From Onthophagus taurus (lineage: Eukaryota; Arthropoda; Insecta; Coleoptera; Scarabaeidae), in assembly GCF_036711975.1 (NCBI RefSeq), contig NC_091972.1:14513001-14577000 (forward strand): a stretch of DNA of 64,000 bases, written 5' to 3'. The notes under the pieces are model-generated. The model was not told the origin of the DNA. It did no database searches and saw nothing but the letters and a program-made list of their open reading frames with translations. Positions within the stretch are counted from its first letter, which is position 1. Each line of letters opens with the position of its first letter. Shown piece after piece: positions 1-13,400 of the stretch. A program made the position numbers and the translations under genes.

Positions 1-1731
1 TGCAAGTACAGCAGACACTCTAATATAAATAGCGAGAGAAATATTAGTATTTTCTGATCTATAAAGAATTCACGGCACTCGTCTCGATACTTCAGACCAC
101 ATATGACACATATAACAACCTGTGGCATTGTGAATATCTCTTAATAAATGCAGGCGATTCCTCATGTCCTTGAGATCTGCAGGAAACCAGCTTGTGCATT
201 TCTTATTTACGCTGCAGCCGAAAAATCCTAGACCAACCCGAGCAGTTTCCCAAGGCCAACTAAGAATATGACAATAGCGATTGACACGGTGCAAAGTAAG
301 CAGTTCTCAACACCGGTCCCGACACATTGCCACCTAAAATGTACAAAAATGTTCCTGCTCAGCTTTTCGCAAAATATACTCCCATTTCAATGTGGGGTCC
401 AAGAGAACACCCAAAAAATTTATGAATTGCTCATCCATCAGATCTGGCTGAATGCCTCTTAGTGTAAAGCCAGCTTCAGCTGTTTTGTTGGAATTCAGAT
501 TTAGGCACGCAAACCACTCCTGAGCCTCAGAGCGCGACGGCCGATTTACTACAACAGCATTAATGAGAATTTTATGTCTGCTGATTAAAGTAGTGTGGTC
601 AGCGTAGAATATGATTGAAGATTTAGATATTGAAGCAAGTCATTTAAGTAAATGAGGAAAAGGGTCAGTGGCTTCAACACTGACCCTTGTGGAACTCCAA
701 TAGAAATGCATTCTGATGTAGAATAGCGATGATTACAACAGACTATTTGTCTTCTGCCACTATATCTACTCAGCTTCTTTATTAATAAATTATGGTTCAC
801 ACAATCAAACGCTTTACTGAGGTTGCAAAACGTAGTTATCATATACTCACCTCTCACATAACAGTTTATTGCCTGTTCTTCTACAGGCTTCTACAATTCT
901 ATTCTTTATGAATTTTCAAAAATTTTTGAGAATACAGACAGGAGTGAGGTTGGTCGATAATTTTCTATTGCAAGAGGATTGCCTTACTTAAAGACAGGAG
1001 TTGCCAATGCTAACTTTAAAGCATTTGGAAAAGTATTTTCTCTCATGCATTGGTTGATTAATTTTGTTAAAGGTGATGATACTTAAATCTTTTATCAGCT
1101 AATATTATAGCATTTAATCCGTATACATCTCTACTTAGAAGAAGTATTTTTTAAAGAGCAGATTATACCACGAACCTCAATTCGGCTCCAGGCAGAATTT
1201 CCTAGATGGTACGGTGATATTAGATAGTAGCTGATTAAAGTTAGTTGTCAAGTTACCCCACTGAATTTTATTAACAAGATCTAGGGCACCATTTATAAAA
1301 TAATCATTTACTTCATTTGGGACAAAGATTGCTTTAGTATTACTTTTCTTGCTTATTCGATGACTGTTCACTATCTTCCACATATACATACTTACATGAA
1401 TATTTTTTTTGTTTTAAAATCTCATCATTATATCTAAATTTAGCATCCTCTCTACAATTTTTTGTCAGAAAGTTAAGTTCACGCTTTAGTTTCTCACAAC
1501 CTATGGCATTGTGAATATCTCTTAAGAAATGCAGGCGATTAATTTCTCATGCCCTTGAGAGCAGAAAACTAGCTTAATTATTTTTTCAAGAAATGCGCTA
1601 TGAAATGCATGAAGAATAAGGTCATGAAATTTATCAAACTTTTGATTGGCAGTCAAATCATCATGCGATATGAAATCCCAATTTATATACATATAGAGAG
1701 TTAGAAAACATCTTTCCATGACCCAACCCAA
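1..1731 (-). mobile_element. Degenerate non-LTR retrotransposon (LINE), reverse transcriptase region
   Basis: Broken pieces of one LINE ORF2 read on the minus strand. About 1731-1390 resembles the linker between endonuclease and reverse transcriptase. 1389-1177 (starting MWKIVNSH) is the segment just before the polymerase. 857-585 carries RT motifs: LSKAFDCVNHNLLIKKL, then GVPQGSVL. The YADD-like region near 600 is damaged. The rest, to base 1, looks like the post-RT region. Stops and frameshifts throughout make it a dead copy. The clade (Jockey/CR1-like) is a guess from motif wording. Confidence 0.75.
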
Positions 1732-1869
1732 ATGTTTCTAGTTCTATGTTTATACAACAATCTAGCGCTGAATAACAATTAAAACTCTCCTCACCTCTTG
1801 ATTGTTCTAGACTGCAATCTGACTTAAACAATCTACATGCTTTTTGCTTAAATAATCACCTATCATTAA

Positions 1870-2690
1870 ACTTATTAAAGTGTAATATTATTTCCTTCTC
1901 TAGGAGAGTGAACACAATCCACTATAATTATAGCTTCGCTGGTGCGAGGTGAGAGGTGTTATTTGATTATAAATTATTATTTGATAAACATCCCAAAGCC
2001 TGGCGTATTTTAGGATTTATTATAAGATCCACGGTAGCTTTTTCTAACATTGATGCAATTATAAATCTCTATTTTGACTATGTCTACAGCACACTTAACT
2101 TTTGCAACGTCGTTTAGAATCCTCAGTATCTCTCGTATAAATCTAGAATTGAGCGTATTCAATCTAAATTCCTCAAATTACGAATCAACTTGCACTTCTT
2201 TTCGTATGTTAACCCTCAACCAGCGTCGCTTTTGTGGGGATATGTTATATTTTTACAAACTTTTGAACAACAAGTGTGATTCTCCAATGCTTGTTGGTTC
2301 TATATGTGTTCATGTTCCTCCGAGATTACTTCGCTTGACTTTCTATTTATGACACCTACTCCTAGAACCAATGCATGTCAAAACTCTCCTTTATTGAAAA
2401 TAGCAAGATCAACAAATCGTGTTAACATAGATCTGTTTCAGCATTCTTTCTATGCATTTAAAAAACTGCTCTTTGTTGCAGTTGGTGTATTACCTCGAGC
2501 GTTCATTTGATATATGATATATTTATATCATCTAGACTTAGTTTTAGTTTTTTCCTTTTGATTCACTTTTATACCATTTATATTAATCCATTAATATTAA
2601 CTGTAATTTTATTTGCATACAATTGGTTGTTTATGGTACAGTGTTTTTGGGTTCGACCTGTTTCTGTACCCACATGAGATAAATAAATAA
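1870..2690 (+). mobile_element. LINE 3' end fragment (C-terminal ORF2 plus 3' UTR)
   Basis: Plus-strand frames at 2074-2352 encode the same C-terminal LINE segment seen at 62331-62708 (QRRLC/QRRFC, then VPPRLLR), so both belong to one family. The copy ends in a short 3' UTR with a hairpin (2635-2670) and a TAAATAAATAAA tail near 2680. It is 5' truncated and frameshifted, and lies tail to head against the minus-strand LINE at 1-1731. Confidence 0.75.
2635..2670 (+). other. LINE 3' UTR stem-loop
   Basis: Outer stem GGTACAG (2635-2641) pairs with CTGTACC (2664-2670). The inner stem TGGG (2648-2651) pairs with CCTG (2657-2660) through two G-T wobbles, around a TTCGA loop. The related LINE at 63067-63102 has the same geometry with compensating changes. 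Confidence 0.6.
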
Positions 2691-2692
2691 AA

Positions 2693-2765
2693 ACTAGAAC
2701 TAACACTAGACCTAGAACTAAGTCTAGTGTTAGTTCTATTGCTAGTGTAAGCTCTAGTTTTAGTT
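2693..2765. repeat. CTAGAACTAACACTAG-type simple repeat with perfect 16-bp hairpin
   Basis: A low-complexity run built on ctagaac/taacactag follows the LINE tail. Bases 2696-2711 and 2722-2737 are perfect inverted repeats. The same motif forms the outer ends of the foldback element at 19704-19949. Confidence 0.7.
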
Positions 2766-2939
2766 ATTATTCAAAATTTCTTATTTAATGGACTTTTAGC
2801 ATTAATGGACACTTCCTTCCCCGTATTAATGTGTTGTAACGAGCTTTTTCTGTGATATGATAAAATTTGTAATAATTATAAATTTTTGTTATTTCAAGAC
2901 AATTTTATTCATCATCAAAAATAAATTTTAGACCATAAA

Positions 2940-4482
2940 CGGTCTTAAAACCGTACGCGCCGCCCCTCCTTATTAGATTCCCGGAATATGGCGCGGCTCT
3001 TTTGATCGCCCCAAGCTCGTAAAACGAAATAAATCGCTCCAGCTGTGATTTAATTACGTACTTTCGTCCCGAACGCGTTCCTTCCTCTTGGCACCCCCCT
3101 CACACATCTTCTCCTCACCTCGTTTCCCTTCTTCCTTTCCCTTTACATCAAAAACCCAACTCCCCTTTGCCTCTCCTTCCGATTTCCAACTACCACTCAT
3201 ATATCCCACCACCCTTCAACGAACCCAGAAATAGAAATTCATTAGTTCTACTTTGTCTTCTGAATAAATTTTATATTTAGATTTTAGTCTAGATGTGTTA
3301 TGTTTCAATGTCTCTCTGTCCATCTGCTGTCTGCAAACACACGTACACATACACCGACGCGTATATTCACAACCACATCCACCGGTTTATATCCACAACC
3401 AACCAACATCTGTTTGTGTTCATCAAAACTTCCCAAAATTAAGACATCAAAAACGATTTATACAATTCACAAATTTATACGAGCGTTTTTGTTTTTTTTT
3501 TTTTGTTATTTGGTGGTTTTTAAATTACGCCATCTTTAAAAAAATAACTTGAATGTGTATACTATACACAAAATAAAATGTGTACATGTTAAAGGTTTCT
3601 ACTACTACAAAGAGAAATAGAGACTTTTCTGAGAACGAAAGACAGTAATTTTTAATGGGTCCAGATCAAAGTCGAGTGCAACAAAATGGGCACAGTGTCC
3701 GTTTGTCGGTTCTTTGATCGGGCAGAGAGCGTGCGCTCCTCGCGAACGCCCCCTATACAAGACGAAATCATCGTCATCGTAAAAGCCGCGACGAGAGCGA
3801 TAGAGAAAGCACGAGGGGATGGCTCCAAGATGAACGCGCCGCACCTCGGACGCCGTTGAAACCATAAGTTACCGGCTTGCGTTGACATTTACGCCGCCAT
3901 ATTCAGTCTTCGTCCAGTCTCAACGACGATTTCTTACGACCTCTAACCGCAACACATTAACGACTTTAATGTTGCAAGTTGGAAAATAGTCTTAAAAGAT
4001 TATTATTTACTTGATTTCCTTTTAACTTAATATTCTAATTTTGATCTGATATTCTTTTTGTAACCATTTCGTGTTCCAGTTTTTTTTTTTAGGTTAATTC
4101 TTGTAAAAGTACTAAAAATCGTTTCGATAAGGATGCAATAAGCGTAACATGACGATGTATTTAAAGTATATTTTTTTAGCATTTTTTCGCGTGCACAGTT
4201 TTCTTTTGGCGTTAGAGCGCGCGCGCGGGGGGCATAAACATGCAAACACCGGTCGTAAAGTAACTGCACGGAACCTGCCGATTGATTAGATGGAAACTCG
4301 TAAAGATGTATAGTGTTATTTATGCCTTCGGTAAGCCGCAAAGGGTGTTGACGACTTATCATTCCGCCATTACAACGTTTTATTAGCCTTTGTATGAAAC
4401 TCTCCGCAACCAACAACCAGCAAACTCATCTTGCATCAAAATCAATAGGAATACTAAAAAGTATTAAAAAATTTTTTTGCAG
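2940..4482. other. Non-coding stretch upstream of the first visible retn exon, with GC-rich blocks
   Basis: No convincing exon seen. The blocks 2940-3110 and 3650-3960 are clearly richer in G, C and CpG than the surrounding DNA (for example GCGCCGCC near 2957), with a GCGCGCGCG run near 4220. Lying just before an internal retn exon, they are either intronic control DNA or an alternative first exon/promoter. Open frames here show no recognisable protein features. Confidence 0.35.
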
Positions 4483-7400
4483 GTTCTCCAATCAATAGAC
4501 TTCCCATTATGGCCAAACAAGTACTCGACTTATACGAACTTTACAACTTGGTGATAGCCAGAGGTGGACTCGTAGATGTCATCAACAAAAAGCTGTGGCA
4601 AGAAATCATTAAAGGTCTTCATCTACCATCATCAATCACATCAGCTGCGTTTACATTAAGAACACAGTAAGTTATTTACCTTTGTTTCATATTAATTGAT
4701 AGCTACTTCAAATAATCATATATGTCTTTGTTTCGATTTGACGCAATTCCATTGGTTGTTGCCTTAGTAACGTCATAATAATAGGCGTGGCTTTCAAAAA
4801 ATTTAATTCCCATTGGTTCAAAGCCAACCTTATTAATTATTTATATGAAGAAGCTATTAAGGTGTATAATAACAGGGATTTGTATTGAAACTATTGAAGG
4901 GGAGTGTAATTGTATAATAAAGAAAAGAGTGCTTTTATAATAGGCAGAATAATTATAAAACGGGAGGTGAGTTATTATTAAATGGGGGAACAATATCCAG
5001 TCACGTTTTAACGATCTAATCTCTTCATTTGCACGTCGACTAATGAACGTAAAGGATGAAAAAGCAAAAAGGGGGGAAAATGAAAGAGTGAGTGAGGAAT
5101 GATGGAGGAGTGGTGATATGAAAAGAGAAGGGAAAAAAGTTGGTTTGGTCGTCTCGGTGCGTTTCGTTCAGTTGCTAAGGTTGGTAAACGGGGTCTCTCT
5201 CTTAACCAAATAGACCGGCCAATAATAACGCAACGAAATGAAATATCATTTTATCGCCGGTTTTAACGACCGGACCCGACGGCCGAGGGTCTGTTATTAT
5301 AATTATTAATCTGTTTTTCTCCTTTTCCAATTTCCCGGTGATGGTAATTAAATCCGAACGTGCGCACACACACAAAAATATTATATTCGAACAAGAACAG
5401 AAAGAAAAAAATTAACTCGAAAAAACTCTAAATGGTATTAACTCTCAAAAATACAATTAATTTTTTGTTTTGGGGGCACCCCATAATATATATAACTAAA
5501 TTTTTTTAATCTACACAACGAATTTCGCAAATTTACAAAATTCCACTTATTTCGAACGTAAATGTAATAGTGGTTGTCTATATTTTTCATTATTGTAAAT
5601 GTAGAAAAGAAATGTTTTTGATAACTTTCAAGGTCGCTTATCACCGAGGAGCTAAATAAAGAAGTTAGAACAAAAAGAAGCTAAAAAGTTTTTTTCATTA
5701 ACAACATGCTTCGTGACCTTGGTACAGATGTAATTATTGTATTCCCATCCTAGGTAAAATTTATTTTAAGCCAAGGTCACTTCCGGCCGATCCGCTGCAA
5801 TCGAGATCGTCAGATATAAAATGCAAAAGAAATATACAAAAAAACACTCTGATTATATACTAAGACAAAGTTTATGAGACTTTATGTTTGATGAGAGAGA
5901 ATCCGAGACCAATCGAGATATCGATGAAAGATTACAAATTTCTTTGGCACAATCGCAATCTAGCTCAGATAGCTAGGAATTCTTACTGACGTTGGCTATT
6001 TTTGATTTTTTGATACAATTCAACAATTTTAAAAGTAAATCTTTATTTCGCACATCAAACTGGTTACGGAAGCAAACACAGAATTTAATAGGAAATTTGC
6101 AGAGGTTTTAATTACCATATGGTGCCAGATATTCAAACTCGACTCATTAACCATATGAGAACAAATATTATAAAATAATTTGAATCTATAATAATGCTCT
6201 ATAATAAAGCAAAAAATAATAAGTCACCTGTACGATTGATTGTGTTGTATCGCACTTTATTAGGAGCAAAAATATAAGATGTACTCTACAAATTAATTTG
6301 AACTGATTAAAATTGATTTCTTTGCTTGCCGAATACTTATCAGTGTTGGTAGTTCGACTCATTATCAAGTACTAAATTTTGACGCAAATATAAGTTATGG
6401 ACTGTGAATCAATGAAAAACATCGTTTGACTACAACACCATCTTGGAGCTTCATAAATAAAACACAAGTAAGAATTTTGTATTTTCTGAATCCGATATGT
6501 ATTCGTAGCTGACAAAAATGTGCTGCAAAAGACATCACAACGGTACAAATTATACAAGGCCAATGCGTTGTATAAAGTCTACACTATATTTACAATGAGA
6601 ATGTATTTATAAAGGTGTACAGAAATTTTGATCGTCTCATAGCCTTTTGGAGAGTTGTATTGACATCTTGGGACATGTTGGATACTTAATGGTTGATTGA
6701 TCTAGATATCATAGGCTATTTGGAAGTAAAATTTTTACTTTGGCTGTTTGTTTTGTAATCAAAAAATAACTACGTAACATTTAATGACTGATTGTAAGAA
6801 AAGGCAATGACCTCTCTTATCTGGATTACAATAGAAGTCGATTCAAACTTAAGACCATTAGCAATTATGATCACATAGATTGCTAGAATTAACTATAGAG
6901 GTTAACTTAAATAAAATGAAGCACAGAAATACAAAGATAGAAAAATGTAAAGTTAAAAAGGCAAAAAAAGGCTAAATATAAGAAATCTGAAGAAAAAAGG
7001 ACGTAATATACCAGCAATAGCACTACTGCTTAATTAAAAATGTTGTCAAATTTTGTTTACACACAAACAAACGCAACCTTACCTGTATATTTATACTAAA
7101 TTTCAAATTTTTCTGAAAAACAAACAAATATTAAAAAAGATTAAAGAATTTGATGTAAGAAATTTTATGGACAACAGCTGATATTAGGAAAATATCTTTT
7201 TTGCCTTCTATATCTTGCTTGTGATTAGTCTAAAAAGGTTGGTCGAGAGAGGTATTAAAGTTAGTTTAAATCTAGTGATTTGAGTCTATTCTGTCATAAC
7301 AGTGTATGGTAACTTTCTTCTTCTTCAAACAAAATACTTATTTCAAATTTGCTCATTATGTGTGTCCACAACCTGCTAGGTATTGTGACATATGGCATTA

Positions 7401-10400
7401 CCTTGTTTGGAACTACACCATCACTAATGCAAAGTCCATCCAATTCAGACCAAAATGGTCTTCCAACATGATCATTTTGATGGAAAAAAAATTTGGTCCA
7501 ATCACATTTCCGACATGAAATCCACAACACACGACCACTTTTCATCTCTGAAAATGATTTTTGATGAAATTCAGAAATCTCCTCAAACTTTAGCAGGGCC
7601 CAACTTGAAAAGTTTTTTGTTTGATGAATAAGAGACTTCACTTCTTGAGTTAATTTGATCTTACAATTTGCAAGCTGAGATCTTTATGCAAAATTCGCCA
7701 TAGTTCATGAACTTTACCATGATAAAAATTTTATGGTTTATTTGCGTTGATCATGAAAAACATTTAAGGGTTGGGTTGAGTTAGGTCAGACTGGGTTGGG
7801 TTGATCTTCCAACATAGCACTACAACATAGCGAACTTCATTGACATAACAAATTTTATTCATTTTCATCGATCAAAAAGTGGGTCCAATAACACCTCTGG
7901 GATGAAATCCACACCAAACGGTCATTATTCGTCGTTGTAATGGAATTTATTGAAGCACACCCACATGTGCTTCAATAAATGTTGCATGTTGCAGTCTAAT
8001 CATGCATATTTGCTTATTGACAAAGCCATGCAATCAAAAATGAGCTTCGTCGCTGAAAATGAAATTGAGAAATCTGTTCAAACTTAAGTAGAGCCCAACC
8101 GGAAAAGTTTTAAATGGCTTCACTTCTTGAGTTAATTTGATCTTGCAAGTTGCAAGCTAAGATCTTTATGCTAAATTTGCCACATAACTTCACAATGACA
8201 AAAATGTTAAGGTTCACTGTTTATTAGTTCCTAGAGATCTAGAGATTTAAAGCATTTTTTAATGTTTTATTCAATTTTCGTCAATTTTCAATTTCAACCT
8301 CAATCTCTAATTCCTTTTATTATTATTATTTCTTTTAGTAAATTCTTTTTCGAAAACCATATCACTTTATAGCACACGATTTAAATTTTTATTGACGTCC
8401 ACATCGTAAATCACTCGGTTGTCCCTCTTCTTCTCGTCTATCTCGTCTTAGTTTCTTCGCGTTCTCCTTTGAAGAGATTTTTACGTCCTCAACTCCTTGA
8501 CCATCAAAGCGATGGTCCTTTTTCAATCCTTTCAAGACGGATTACCTTTTTTTTCAAGGGGGGGGCTTTTCCTTTTCGGTCCAAACGAATCGATCTCGTG
8601 GTTAAAAAGAAGAAACTTTTTTGACCAGGTGTTAGTTACGATTTCCTAAAAAAACGATTAAATATTTTTATTTTTCTTGAATTTATTTTGATTTATTCTT
8701 ATTTTTTTTTTAGATATATGAAATATTTATACGCATTCGAGTGTGAAAAACGACAATTTAGTACGGCGGATGAACTTCAAACGGCTATTGATGGAAATAG
8801 GCGTGAAGGAAGACGCGGAAGTTATGTAAATTACAATCGTCCGAGTAATCGTTCACCAAATCATCAACAACAAATGAGTCCGATCTCGATGAATATCCAT
8901 CAACAGCAACAATTAGCGGCAGCTAGAATGAGTTTAGGTTTGCATAATGGTCCACATCATATCGCGCATCAATCGCCACCGTTGGTGCCCCAATTAAACG
9001 GAAATCCTTTACATCCCATGAACAATTCCGTTACAATGGAATTTCAACATCGCATGTTAGAATACATTAGGAATGTTGCCGCGGCATCATCGACCACGAA
9101 CACTCCAAATACACATGGAAATAACGTTGTAGTTCCGACTACCACGGCTTTAACGAATGGAGCGCCGTTAAATCCCATTGCGGGACCATCAGGAATTGAT
9201 TTATCAAAATGGTGGAGTTATTACAATAATAACAATAATAATCAAAGTGCCGGGAATAATAATCAACAACAAACTCAGCCGCCACCACCGTCTCAAGGAG
9301 TTGTTCCTGCTGTTTTAGCCGAACCGCAAAGGGAGGCTTTAAATTTATCAGCAACACCTGAACCCGATGAAAATAATCATCAAAGTACTGGTGGTAATGG
9401 TAGTGGACCAAGTATTATTGAACCGATTCCAGGAACAAGTGGAGGTGGTAAAGAAGAAGATGGTGATGATGGTCATGATCCGGATGAAGATTTTCAACCT
9501 AGGAAATTTATTAAAATGGAAAATGGAGCTCCCGTACCTGTTTTACCTATTAGTACGAGTATTTCAATTCAAAGTCGAGGTAAGTAATTATAACAAATTA
9601 AATAAACTAACTTAAAATTCTCTTTTTAATTGAAATTTGAAGCTATTCCATTTGGCACTAAATTACAATTTTGAACATTTTTGACAACTAAAAATTACTT
9701 GAGTACTTTAAAATGGTAACAAATAATAGTTATTTCACATTATTTGTGCCTTGGGTCATTTGGAACCGTACACCAAAAATTTTTATACACGTCAATCCGA
9801 GTTTCTAGTCGAACGGTTTCAAGTGATAAATGATGGACGCTTTCAAACCGGTGCCAAAATGCACTGTGTGTCTAGAAGGCTAAGAAGAAGGAGAAGTCTC
9901 GCTGCCGCCCGTTTATTTTTGGGGTGTCAGGTGCCATCTCTGTGTGTGCATCTAATTACCGAAAAATATGCAAATTATTTCAAAATTTGCAAAACAACAA
10001 AATATAAATTTCAACAGTTTAAAACATTTATCTTAACTACTCTTAAAACAACGTTCAAATTAAGTAATTTATTTATTTTAATTGTATAATAGTTTATTTC
10101 AGAAATACCTGAACATACTACAATGTGACGTTAAAGGGCATTACGCTCCAATCACCACTTCATGAAACTCTTTATCGAACATCTTTCTAGTACCCATCTT
10201 TTCAAAAATATGTCTAAATCGGCAATAAATATGTTTTCATTTCTTGGGAAGTGGCTTGATATGATCATAAACTGTAGAGTAATACTCTCTGGCTTGACAC
10301 TTATCATGCTTTAGATTTTCATTTTTTCAAACATATATGTTAAGTGTTGCAAATTTCGTTCATGTTTGAAAATCAAAAAAAATCTGATGGTTTCATCTGC

Positions 10401-13400
10401 ATTACAACAAGCTTTTGTAGACGTGCTAATGGACAAAAAATTCGGTCAAACGTTATCAAAAAACTGCGTCTACTTCTTGGAGATTACCATGTCCAGGTTC
10501 TATGTATATTCCTATTCTTGGGAATATGGTAATCAGACCAAATTATCAGCTGTAGTTAAATCTGGAAAATCTGGTACAATTTGGTCCAAAATTTTCACCA
10601 AATGCGATTTCCTTCTCTTCCGGATATCATATCATGCCAAACAGCGGAATACGTTTTCTTATTTTAAAGGTAACTCTTAAAGTAACTCGTACTGACAGGA
10701 AAGGTCTGATTGGACTGATTGAAGCTATTATTTTGAACCAAGTCATGCTCTGTTATCATTCGCAGGAAACTTAATACAATATAATTTCACATAGTAAGGC
10801 TGTGTTGGTACAAAGTAACTCTTATAATTCTAGCTTTTTTAGCGTAATATTGCCTTCTCTAGCAGGTCTGGATATGATGCAATATAATACAATATAAAAG
10901 TGGGCATGGTTCAAAATAATTCTTATGTGACGAATTATCTGCTAGACCCAAAAAGTAGGAGCAAAGGATATGAATGTGAAATTAAGTCTTGTTGTAATAA
11001 TATTCTGTTTCAATACAAGTTTTGTTCTGGACCTGGCCAGACACATTTCCAGTATGATACGAAGTAGCTACTATAACAGTTAAATAGGACCATACAAATC
11101 AAGATATTGATTCTTGCTTATTTTGTGCTATTAATGTTCCTTTGTTTCTTAGATTACAAGTTCAATTCCTCGTGTAGTCAAGAACTAATACCTGTTTTTA
11201 GTGCCTTCGTATCTTGATCATATCAATATCAACCTTTTTACATTTGCTGTTTTAGGTTCGTTTGTCTTCGTGAAGTGTTATTACATATCCTCTCCTTCTA
11301 AAGGTTACCATCCTTTTCAATATTCAAGATTCATGTGACTTTTTCAAAATGTCTACGTAATGTCTGGTTGAGTTGTTCTGTGTATATTTTTTACTTGCTT
11401 CGGTAAGGTATCTCAGATTTTGTGGTATGCACAAAATACATACAAAAAGGAAATAATGCTAGTACAAAAAATATGAAAACATGAAGTTCAGAACTTTGAT
11501 AATGTTCAGCTCGGAATATAGCTGGAAGGTATATTTTTAGGAAATGTATCTGTATCTTGTTAGGGACGTGTATCTTGTGTTGTAATCTTACGTATTTTGC
11601 CTTTCGTCTAAGCATAGTCCTTAAAGTCGTATAATCAAGTTGCTCCTTGCGATGATCCTCCTTTTTACATTTGCACCTGGCTCCCAATCGTTGTCTAATT
11701 CATAAAAATCACCCCTCAACTTTTCTATAGTTGAAAGGATATGCTTTAGATCTGCCATTTTGGTAACTTTCGCAATTTCTTTTCTGCTTTCTTCTCTCTC
11801 CCGGTATTCTCAACCTAATTCTTTGTATAATTCTTGATTCCAAACTTCGAGATCATGGAGTTCACAAAATTCTGTCCTCTTCACTTATAACATCTTCTAA
11901 CCTCACATCACGAGCAAGCCTGGGAAAGGCTTCAATAATATTCTATCGATGTAGAAGTTTTCAAACACCATTTAAGCATTTTCTTGAAACTTCATTTCAA
12001 ACCGAATTGATGCTTTTAAATCTTTAATACCTAAATATATCGTGTAGTCCAAACTTTCTCGTTTAATTTCCAACGAAATGTTTTAACTTAAACCTTTTAA
12101 AGCACGATGATACATGAAAATCGGTTTAAGGTTCAAAATTTCTGGCAAGTTTGCTCCTAACCATATGCTAAGTGTTAATCTATATTTCGCAACATTATGG
12201 AGCAACGCTATTCTCGAGAAGTTAAAAATTCGTACTGGTAACTTTTTCCAATAAATCTTGCTCTATATAACTAAGACATTTCTTAAGAAAAATAACCACC
12301 CTTCACGATTGCTGCTGCATCACATAATCTCTATCAGTTATAGCAACTTGCATGAAGGGAAAGTATTTTTAGATTTGCATCATCCACTCAAACGTCAACA
12401 ATCTCTACTGTAACTGACAAGTTTTATACTTCCTGTCATTTTTCTTTTGGTCTACAAAGTATTCGACCACAAATCGTGATAAAACCGAACGTTGGCTTCA
12501 ATTAATCCTTATTAATTAGGAGTTAGACAGCCACCGTATCTAATGCAATATTGAACTTGAGGGAGAATATTGTTATAGTAAAGATGCTTACAATTATTCT
12601 TTTTGTGCCCTTCATACATCTGAAAGGTTGCAGGATAATTCTCATTGCAGTTCTTGAAAGTAACTGACTCGCAATTAGTGTAAGCCACTTTAATTTTTTT
12701 ATCTCATCAATGCATCTCTCCCGAAGGAAAAAATCTTTGTATTTGTGACTCATTGTTCTTATTTAGGATTTTCATTAATTTTAGGGTCTTGCAATTGTCT
12801 ACAAGCAAGTCCCAAAATATTCCCGGGTTTGGCAGTAGCGATGTTGATAAACAACTTAGCGTGTCGCATTACAGGAGAACTGGTCCACAGTAGGCGAAGT
12901 CTCTCTTTCAAGTCCAATTCTATGTTTGGCCATCGCAAATGATATACCAACTGCTGGCTCTGGCCTCACAAACGCTTTAGCGCTGCCCTCTCGTGTTAGC
13001 TCATCTGCCGCTTCATTGCTAGCAACCCCAGAGTGATCTGGGATCCAGATCAAAGAAACTCTGTTATCACAACTCAGTGTGTTCAAAGTTTTTTTACAGA
13101 TTAACCAGAGCTGACACCGTTTTCAGGGCCTGCAGCGCCTGGAGAGCGACTTGACTGATGTTCTGCACCCTTCTCTCAAGAAGGATTTTAGCACCCATGT
13201 GAATAGCAAATATTTCCGCCTGGAATACAGTACAGTACATACCCAGGCTGTAAGCTTGCTTAATCCGAAGTATCTGGCAGTATACTCCTGCCCCGACCTG
13301 TTTCGGCGTTTTTGATCCAACTGTGAACATGCAAATATCTGCCTGACCACAGAATTTTCGTTTTCGATCCAGAATTGCCGTTCAGGTAGTACAATCTGGT

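Noticed and set aside
3605-3888. Two overlapping minus-strand frames in the GC-rich block upstream of retn
   Set aside because: High GC content alone lengthens open frames. The two overlap in different frames and show no motif, splice or homology support.
10344-10680. Plus-strand frames in a retn intron
   Set aside because: Two overlapping frames without recognisable domains or splice support. Consistent with chance open frames in transposon-derived intron DNA.
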